Source: Ilex aquifolium (Eukaryota; Streptophyta; Magnoliopsida; Aquifoliales; Aquifoliaceae). Taken from it: a stretch of DNA of 64,000 nucleotides. Positions 58,601-64,000 of the stretch are shown piece by piece (positions within the stretch are counted from its first letter, which is position 1; each line of letters starts with the position of its first letter). Location: contig OX637392.1 of NCBI GenBank assembly GCA_951799425.1, positions 57,995,093 through 58,059,092 of the forward strand. Reading direction: 5' to 3'. Made by a program: the position numbers and the translations under genes. The notes under the pieces are model-generated. The model did not search any database. It saw nothing but the letters and a program-made list of their open reading frames with translations, and was not told the origin of the DNA.

Positions 58601-58902
58601 TGGACACCATTGTTGCCAAGAGAAGAAGCAGCAAGTTCAAGATTGCCGAGATGGCCACAGAAGATCTGGGTGGACATGGAGTTAACACTGTTGAGCAAGT
58701 AAACAATGACTGCCGGAGCTGCAAGTCGGAAGAGGGTATCCAGTTCTAAGCTCCCAGCTCGCCGGAGACGCCGGAAGTACGATAAACTTGTGTCGGATAG
58801 TACGTCTTCGAGCTCGGAGTTTGGCTTCTCCGGTTTGTTCTGTAATATGGGTTTGGTCTGTAACATGGGTTGGTTGAGGCCACCATCTTGAGAATACTCC
58901 AT
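44514..58902 (-). CDS. MATE efflux carrier 2 (DETOXIFICATION 40-like), seven exons
   Basis: Exons on the minus strand: 58902-58579, 58030-57399, 57027-56971, 51626-51388, 46218-46100, 45829-45743, 44582-44514, with GT..AG introns; 1527 coding bases, 508 residues. Exons 2-7 have exactly the lengths of gene 1 (632, 57, 239, 119, 87, 69 bp). It keeps the same family blocks ([66 protein letters not shown]). Exon 1 is 18 bp longer through a small internal repeat near residues 14-24, and the C-terminal tail differs ([18 protein letters not shown]). Intron 3 hosts a 4.83-kb LTR element and intron 4 two Helitrons. Expected role: export of a small organic solute or ion; substrate unknown. No frame break was seen. 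Confidence 0.9.
45083..45123. repeat. T-run followed by G-rich run in intron 6 of MATE gene 2
   Basis: About 15 T followed by about 25 mostly G bases. It lies in a stretch that differs from gene 1; just before it, AACTTGTAATTCGTAATTACAAGTT is a near-perfect palindrome. Confidence 0.8.
46440..46980. other. Unclassified insert in intron 4 of MATE gene 2
   Basis: An 84-codon plus frame at 46477-46731 reads [20 protein letters not shown], then [18 protein letters not shown]. The VTRSQAKG part is loosely like linker regions of plant retroelement proteins, but I cannot assign it. No counterpart is seen in gene 1. Confidence 0.35.
46980..48060. repeat. GGT/GGC-rich cryptic repeat tract in intron 4 of MATE gene 2
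   Basis: About 1.1 kb of irregular GGTGG(T/C) and GTGGTGG units with no fixed period. All frames over it give Gly/Val/Trp-rich or His/Pro/Thr-rich strings, which are compositional artefacts. One strand is almost free of C. Confidence 0.85.
48061..49401. other. AT-rich intron sequence without recognisable features
   Basis: No open frame above background and no terminal repeats found. A short direct repeat GGATATGCTCCTTGTCTAG / ATATGCTCTTTGTCTAG lies near 48995-49037. Confidence 0.45.
49402..49973 (+). mobile_element. Non-autonomous Helitron in intron 4 of MATE gene 2
   Basis: Starts A|TCTATATAATAAAG and ends with hairpin CTGTGC-TTTCAG-GCACAG (49945-49962), then CAATAACTAG|T. The first 230 bp and the CCA/CCG/TCG tract (about 49636-49800) match the Helitron at 15014-15634. 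Confidence 0.82.
50199..50781 (+). mobile_element. Second non-autonomous Helitron in intron 4 of MATE gene 2
   Basis: Starts A|TCTATATAATAAAGTAGC and ends with a TGCTT-TC-AAGCA-type hairpin (about 50755-50767), then TTATTACTAA|T. It shares the terminal 20 bp with the previous element but has a different interior, including a TA microsatellite at about 50533-50560. Confidence 0.72.
51796..52632 (+). repeat. 5' LTR
   Basis: Starts TGACGAGTCC and ends GTGCATCATCA. TATATAATG near 52253 could be the promoter TATA element, and AATAAAGAAC near 52431 a polyadenylation signal. Confidence 0.92.
52633..52660 (+). promoter_or_regulatory. Primer binding site region
   Basis: GTTTGACGCCGTCTGTGGGA follows the 5' LTR directly. 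Related sequences with a GGCGCCGTCTGTGGGAA core are common at this position in plant Tat elements. Confidence 0.6.
52684..53090 (+). pseudogene. Gag-like leader of the non-autonomous element, broken
   Basis: An ATG at 52684 gives [16 protein letters not shown] and then a TGA. The next frame continues with a Gln/Asn-rich helix ([20 protein letters not shown], about 52800-52860) and Pro/Gly-rich sequence to a TAG near 53015. The pattern (short leader, coiled segment, Pro/Arg-rich tail) resembles the gag start of Tat-type elements but no capsid domain follows. Confidence 0.45.
53336..53650. repeat. Minisatellite, unit 44-50 bp, seven copies
   Basis: The unit GAGGGGTCTCGCCCTCTCCA followed by CCTTGGGCGCCCCCCATGATGCC repeats from about 53347 at 44-50 bp spacing. 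The next 130 bp carry smaller CAGGCGCCCAGCAG repeats. Confidence 0.88.
53860..54085 (-). pseudogene. Antisense coiled-coil relic in the non-autonomous element
   Basis: The minus strand encodes repeated RQAREDAA(V)KLLRLE-type units of about 17 residues with one stop. Position (before the 3' LTR, antisense) and heptad-like character parallel the coiled-coil ends of the antisense genes in the Tat element at 8573-12988. Confidence 0.45.
54190..54470. repeat. Tandem repeat, unit about 85 bp, three to four copies
   Basis: Each copy runs GTAAGCCTCTGC(T/C)ACGGCAGC, then CGAGACTA(T/C)ACGTAGCTCGGCC, then ACTCTGCTCTCG. The copies shorten toward the right. Confidence 0.85.
55145..55565. repeat. A-rich tandem repeat with GGCGCCCAAG modules
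   Basis: Alternating oligo-A runs (10-18 A) and GC-rich modules such as GGAGTCCACGCCCAAG(A/G)GGCGGCGCCC. Plus frames read as Lys-rich, minus frames as Phe/Leu-rich; neither is credible as a gene. A TA microsatellite follows at about 55601-55634. Confidence 0.85.
55773..55786 (+). promoter_or_regulatory. Polypurine tract
   Basis: GCATGGGGGGCAAA lies directly before the TGACGAG start of the 3' LTR. Confidence 0.8.
55787..56623 (+). repeat. 3' LTR
   Basis: Same length and ends as the 5' LTR. The differences are mostly transitions. Confidence 0.92.
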
Positions 58903-58960
58903 TCTACCTTTTCTTCACTGGCTCTTTTGCCCTTCTCTAAATATTAGCATGCGTTAGGAG

Positions 58961-58970
58961 TTCTTTTATA
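58961..58970 (-). promoter_or_regulatory. Probable TATA box of MATE gene 2
   Basis: TATAAAAGAA on the minus strand lies about 60 bp upstream of the start codon at 58902. The equivalent position in gene 1 has no TATA match. Confidence 0.55.
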
Positions 58971-58989
58971 CCTGGGAAATTTGGAAGTG

Positions 58990-59388
58990 GGTACAAAAAA
59001 TTGGACTTAATTAAGTTAAACTACATTTAGAAAATTTTTTTTTTTTTTTTAATTGGACTCACTGATCTAATAGTTCATATTAATTTGGTAAGTAGATTTG
59101 ACAATTTTTTTTGATAAATACATATTTTCCCAAATTTATCTGATGACTGCCCTCTTCGAATGAGGGTTTTGTTACTTAAACTTCCCCATGTGTTATGCAG
59201 TTGTAGTCGGGGCAGCTGACACTATAAGCAAGTGAAATAATTGCTTAGGGCCTCCAAAAAAATGAAGGGCCCGAATTATATTTTTGGTTTTTATAATATG
59301 AATTTATTTAGCTCAAGAATATTATAGAATAAAGAGCCCAAAAAGAAAAAAAAAATTGATTGTTTCTCCTCTTTTTTAATAAATTTTG
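58990..59388. other. Upstream region of MATE gene 2 without further features
   Basis: AT-rich DNA with a T-run at 59033-59050. No repeat termini or RNA signals recognised. Confidence 0.45.
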
Positions 59389-59553
59389 AGTAATGCTACA
59401 CAACTCAAATAAAACTCAAAAAGTGGTAACTCAAATGCATGTTATCCCTTGGGTGAGTGGATCTCATTAACTTTTTTAGTGGGACTCACTCATCCAATAA
59501 TATGTATTTGGACTACACTTTTTAAGTTTTATTTGAATTGTGTCATATTTTCC
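59389..59553. mobile_element. Short foldback MITE, family A copy 1
   Basis: Starts GAGTAATGCTACACAACTC and ends with the inverted GAATTGTGTCATATTTTCC. Flanks show a near-perfect 9-bp repeat, ATAAATTTT at 59380-59388 and ATAAATTTA at 59554-59562. Confidence 0.72.
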
Positions 59554-59673
59554 ATAAATTTATACTCTCCTACCAACTCAATGGTCACATACATCACCCA
59601 CTTAAAAGATCACACTCTCTCTCTTTATTTATTGTCAATTCAATCACTCTCCATAATTACGGCATATACAAAC

Positions 59674-59855
59674 GAGCAATGCTACAAAACTCAAATGAAA
59701 CTCAAAAATTTGTAACTCAAATGCATATCATCGCTTGGATGAGTGGATTCCATCAATTTTTTCAGTGGGACCCACTCATCTCACACTCATCCAAGGGATG
59801 ATATTCATTTGGTTTTTAATTTTTGGGTTTCATTTGGGTTATGTAGCATTTTTCC
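59674..59855. mobile_element. Short foldback MITE, family A copy 2
   Basis: Starts GAGCAATGCTACAAAACTC and ends GGGTTATGTAGCATTTTTCC. The interior matches copy 1 (AACTCAAATGCAT, GTGAGTGGAT/ATGAGTGGAT, GTGGGACCCACTCATC). The target duplication is not clear; only CAAAC is shared. Confidence 0.7.
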
Positions 59856-59875
59856 AAACGAATATATTTACATAA

Positions 59876-60056
59876 GGAAAATACTATTTGGACCTTATTT
59901 AGAGACCTTATTTAGGGATTTAATAATGTACAACTATTAGATTGGTTGTAGATTTCATCTAACATTGGAACTCATAACTAATCTAATTGTTACATTGAAA
60001 TCACATCATTAGATCCCAAAATAAGGTCCCCAAATAAAGTCCATGTAGCATTGCTC
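59876..60056. mobile_element. Short foldback MITE, family B, with 9-bp target duplication
   Basis: Starts GGAAAATACTATTTGGACC and ends GTCCATGTAGCATTGCTC, with inverted repeats of about 50 bp. Flanked by a perfect TTTACATAA at 59867-59875 and 60057-60065, typical of Mutator-like MITEs. Confidence 0.83.
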
Positions 60057-60344
60057 TTTACATAAACAAATTCTGCTTACATCTCTCTCTATCTATTTTT
60101 CTCTCATTCATCTGATTTTAAGTTTACAACAAATTGAAAAATAGCGTAGCCATAAAATAACATAAACCATCTCTCTTCATTGAAAAATTAGCATAACCAT
60201 AAAATAACATATTTTTTTCTAAATCCTCGTACATTTTTATGTAAAATCATGTTGGCAAAATTACAATAGTATGATCATTTGATTCAAGGCAAAAAAAACT
60301 ACTTGCTACTGAATGGTTGGCCATTGCCTATGCCAAGAAATATT

Positions 60345-61417
60345 GGACCACTTTTAATTATGGGTGGCTCTTTGTCTTGATTTGTCTAACTTAATAGCAA
60401 ATAAAACATCATCCCACCAAGGTGAGTGATTGGCTTCCAAATTTTTTATAGCCTTTAGAATCTTGTGTGCGAGTCCTATGATGTATAATGACTCAGCTTC
60501 CTAGTTTGAATATGCTATTCACTGAGCCCATGTTGTTGCCTGAATATTTTGATTGTTTTGACAGCTAGATAATATTTGGATGGGTGTTCATGATATCTGC
60601 GGGGTTCAATGCAGCTGCAAGGTCAGTTACTGACGAACCCATTATTCTCCCTTTTCCACGCCTTAAATGATGTCAAAATAAAGGAGATGCCAAAGTCGAT
60701 CGTAGCCTTAAGATAGCGCAAAATATGTTTAACAGCTTAAAAATGAGTATCACGAGGTGAGTGCATGAACTGATAAACTCGTTGCACTGCATACATAATA
60801 TCAGGACGAGTGAATGTAAGGTATTACAAAGCACTAACAATCTGCCGATAGGATGTAGGATCATCAAGAAGAATTTCATCATAAAGAGAAAGTTTACGAC
60901 CCAGGAGTAGAACATGATATGCAGTCAAGCATATTCATCCGAAATAGAATGGAAACAATATATTTAGACAGTGTGAGTGTACTTCTTCTACCATATTTGT
61001 TTGTCTTTGCACTTCATGTCCAAATCCAGTATAAGTCTTTTCTTTGCTGGCTTAAGTCCGCGTAATTTATCTTTCTTATTATAAGTGTCGAATCCCTACT
61101 TCTTGTTGCTAGCAAGTGAGAAAAGAATAAGTCTATATCAGCTTTGTCTTATATTCGCGGATGATTCTGTATATTATATGATTCATGTGTAAAAAAAGAA
61201 TCTTGATCATCCTTAGATATTCTAATTTAAATCGGACTGTGAGCAATAATAAATAATAAAAAGGTCCATCCAATTAGCACATAGAGATATGTGTCTGCAT
61301 CTGTACTTATTGTTAAAATAGTTGGATTGTGGTCTCCACCAAAGGTCAGAGGAACATGTGAACACAAGCTGATTTGCTAAAGTTGGTGATTCCTTTATTT
61401 GTCCTGTCTTTTGTACT
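60345..61417 (+). pseudogene. Inverted, rearranged third MATE copy
   Basis: Three blocks on the plus strand match the minus-strand MATE genes in gene order: upstream DNA (60372-60440, RC of about 34315-34390), the end of intron 2 plus exon 3 (exon at 60565-60621, 57 bp, same splice sites), and intron 4 sequence (about 61150-61417, RC of about 50950-51240). Exons 1, 2 and 4-7 are missing. Exon 3 starts C TAG instead of C CAG, a nonsense codon in the family frame. A copia fragment fills the gap between exon 3 and intron 4, and a hAT element interrupts the far end. Confidence 0.85.
60673..60930 (-). pseudogene. Copia polymerase fragment
   Basis: The minus strand encodes GRKLSLYDEILLDDPTSYRQ, then YLTFTRPDIMYAVQRVYQFM and AVKHILRYLKATIDFGI, the conserved region between copia reverse transcriptase and RNase H. 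Two stops interrupt it. No LTRs are visible nearby. Confidence 0.85.
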
Positions 61418-61699
61418 TAGGGATGGCAGTGGACCGGGGAAAAACGGGTATTCGTCCAAACCTGTCCCGTTTGGACCGGGGATGGACTATACGTATTGGA
61501 CGGTGGACGTATACGGGGATACCCGTATAAACCCGTGCGGGGATGGAGGCGGGGATGAACTTACCCTTACCCCCGCCCCGTACCCGCCCCGCCCCGCCCC
61601 GTCCCCGTTACCCGTTAAAAAAAAATTAAATAAATAAATATATATATATAAATACTCTTTTATAGCCCTAATTTATTTTGCTCCTTCAGCCTTCAGCCG

Positions 61700-63278
61700 C
61701 CCACTTCATGTTTACCCAAATGATATCACAACCCCCAAACCCTCTCTCTGTCCGTCGAATCTGAAGAAGGAGCTGGGGAGCTAGACGCTCGACCTCCACC
61801 ACCACAATCCATCGGCGAATCTGGACAGAAGACTGGAAAAGACGAAGCCTTCTGCTGTGAATCTCGGCGTTGGACAGAAAGTTTGGGTTTATACCTAGTA
61901 GATCAAGCCGAATCCATTTTTCTCAGTCCCGCGCTTTGTCTCCCGCTCGTCTCTCTCATCACTCTCAAGTCTCACCGATCATCTGTGCTCTCGCAATCCA
62001 TCCGGGTGAGTCTCCATCCTCTCTCTTTGTGTGTGCAATGACTGGGTTTCATATGAGTGAGCGTACTTTGCGCTGGTTGGTGTGTCTCTGCATGCTTGTG
62101 AGTGTTTTGTGTGTGTGTGTATATGGGCTGTGGGTGTTCTTTACTGATTTTAAGTTCAAATTTAATGGATTGTTGATTTCTGGATTGTCTAGCCCTCTTT
62201 TGATGATTTTACGTGTTATTTGTTCTTCCATGCCGTGCTCTGCTATTACATTTTAAGGTTTAGGCTTCATATCCAACATAATCTCATTCTGGGTTAATGT
62301 TGATTATTACTATTCATGAGTAGTACTCGGGTTGGAGGATTTGGGTTGAGCTCAGTTGAGGGTTTCACAACTTCAGTTTAGTCCGGATAGACATTCTTCT
62401 GAAATTTCGTATTTGGGAAATGGCATTATTGAGACACTCATCATAAGCCTAAAAGACAAACAAGGTCCTATTAATTGGACATCTTTGAGGTGTACATTAG
62501 GTATAAACCCATATTTTGGTATTGTTTGCACAAAGTAGTTGTGCTCGTATTCAAATCCAGAATCTCATTGTTGCAAAACTGATACTTCCACCACTCACCA
62601 AGATGTAGATGTAATACAAAACTATACATGATCAAAATTTTGAGCAGTCACTGTTACCAAACAAGTTGATATTATGAAATTCAATTTTAAATCCTATGTA
62701 TCATTGTTGCCTGTGGCTGTGACCTCTCGACAACATGAGAGCAAATTAAAAGTCAAGTTTATCAATAACCTATGGCAAGGTTTTATCGTTTTCTATTTCC
62801 GATGGTTACCTATTAATGGCGGGATATTTTTCTTGATGTTGCCATGGAATTTTTCTTCTCTTTTTGTATTCATTCATTTGATCAATACTTGTTTGGTTAT
62901 TATTCTAATGCTCCAAGACGGCTATGACTATTACCATGTCCAACCAAACCTCATTTCATCAACATAAAACTCTACGATACCGAAATTTGTTTTTTTTTCG
63001 ATACCATAATGAAAAATTATGGTATCAAAAATATCTTAAATGATAGTTAGTTTTACCTCAAAAAAGTGATAAATTTTATCCAAAAATTAGTAGTGAGAAT
63101 GTACTCCAAAAGTTAATAAGCTCTACTCAAAAGATATTATCTTATCTTGTCGTACGTTGATGGAAAGTTGTACTTACTAGTATACAGAGTTCAACCCCCA
63201 TATTCGAAAGTGATATATTTGTTTTATTATATTTTGGTTTCTACTTAGTTGATTTTTACATGTAGTTGATTACAAACA
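61700..63278 (+). promoter_or_regulatory. Probable 5' leader and leader intron of the hAT transposase gene
   Basis: A CT-rich leader-like stretch at about 61740-62005 ends at CATCCGG|GTGAGTCTCC, a good splice donor. An acceptor TTTTTACATGTAG ends near 63264, just upstream of the ATG at 63279. The 1.26 kb between would be a leader intron. This is inference from splice-site quality and position only. Confidence 0.45.
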
Positions 63279-64000
63279 ATGGAAGGAGAATCAATGAGAA
63301 ATAATATGTCAACTCCTGAAACTTCTGCAACACCGGGTGAAAGCAACCAACTTCCAATCTCTGTTGATGAAAATCAATCTACCAACTCAACTCCAATGAC
63401 TCTTGGTGAAACAGATAGGCATAGATCAATTGTGTGGAATCATTTCAAGAGGAAAACAATTGATGGAAAGATAAAGGCCGAGTGCAATGAATGTAAGAAA
63501 ATGCTTGTTGGTGGTGCTAAGAATGGAACTAGCCACTTGCATGACCATCTTAAAAGTTGTCCGAGGAAGAAATATAAAAATTTGAAGCAATGTTTATTGG
63601 TATCAAACCAATCAAAGAAGGATACCGAGAAAACAATGGAGAACTGGCGATTTGTTCAAGAGGAGGGGAGGAGGGATCTTGCCAATATGATTATATTGCA
63701 TGAATATCCTCTTAGTATGGTTGAGCATCACGGGTTTCAAAAATATTGTCACACTCTTCAACCAATGTTCAAAATGGTATCCTTCAAATTTACAAAACCG
63801 AAAAGGAGAAGACAATGAAGTTGTTGGAAAAAACTAAAAGTAGAGTTGCTATCACTACGGACATGTGGTCCTCAAACAATCAAAGAAAGGGATACATGGC
63901 AATCACCACACACTTTATTGACAATTCTTGGACATTGCAAAGTCGAATTATAAGGTACTAACGATCTTTCATTAGTATGTGTTATTTATTATAAGGTACT
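63279..64000 (+). pseudogene. hAT transposase with BED zinc finger, C-terminus beyond the window
   Basis: The ATG at 63279 opens a Thr/Ser-rich leader followed by a BED finger, RSIVWNHFKRKT and AECNECKKMLVGGAKNGTSH with the later His/Cys of LHDHLKSCP. The next segments, MIILHEYPLSMVEHHGFQKY and, in another frame, SRVAITTDMWSSNNQRKGYM and HFIDNSWTLQSRI, are the RNase H-fold start of plant hAT (RICESLEEPER/DAYSLEEPER-like) transposases; the Asp in TTDMW is the first catalytic residue. A small deletion or frameshift near 63775 separates the frames. A possible splice donor AAG|GTACTA follows at 63953. Without the rest, activity cannot be judged, but the frameshift argues against it. Confidence 0.8.

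Larger units (their letters stand above)
61418..64000 (+). mobile_element. hAT transposon, left part
   Basis: TAGGGATGGCAGTGGACCGGGG at 61418 is a hAT-type terminus, followed by subterminal CGGGTA/GTACCCG-type motifs to about 61620. It interrupts the inverted MATE remnant, whose intron sequence runs up to TTTTGTACT. A transposase gene lies downstream. The right terminus and target duplication are outside the window. Confidence 0.75.

Overview
The window is plant nuclear DNA, most likely from a eudicot. It holds two seven-exon genes of the plant DETOXIFICATION (MATE) family surrounded by layered plant transposons: Ty3/gypsy of the Tat type, copia-type TRIM, LINE, Helitron, hAT, Mutator-like MITEs and a gene-capturing TIR element. 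The species cannot be named from sequence alone. I see no bacterial-type genes, CRISPR array, rRNA gene or complete tRNA gene. All exon boundaries were read by eye from GT/AG sites, reading phase and comparison of the two paralogues.

1-14312: the 3' part of one decayed Tat-lineage Ty3/gypsy retrotransposon whose 5' LTR lies left of the window. In order: gag (split by a clean 2-kb insertion), protease, reverse transcriptase, two RNase H domains, integrase, a 55-bp satellite array, two antisense gene relics, a polypurine tract and a 681-bp 3' LTR. 14313-20886: remnants, then a run of Helitron-like elements, one carrying a Mutator-like MITE.

21092-33182 (minus): MATE gene 1, seven exons, open for 502 codons, with introns loaded with insertions. 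33183-44513: gene 1 upstream DNA with a partial local duplication, a MITE, a SINE candidate, a partial gypsy LTR and copia remnants; then a 3.07-kb TIR element carrying pieces of a mitochondrial carrier gene and a reticulon gene; then a degenerate LINE.

44514-58902 (minus): MATE gene 2, open for 508 codons, with six of seven exons the same length as in gene 1. A 4.83-kb LTR retrotransposon without recognisable pol sits in intron 3, and gene 1 preserves the empty target site. 58903-61417: gene 2 promoter with three MITEs, then an inverted, broken third MATE copy interrupted by a copia fragment. 61418-64000: the left part of a hAT transposon with a BED zinc-finger transposase running off the window.

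The only genes likely to serve the plant are the two MATE transporters, a local duplication whose products would move small organic compounds or ions out of the cytosol. Everything else is mobile DNA or fragments it captured. The most unusual observations are the captured carrier/reticulon chimera, the paired antisense genes plus satellite array inside the Tat element, the abutting Helitrons, and the triplicated exon-1/intron-1 junction of MATE gene 1.
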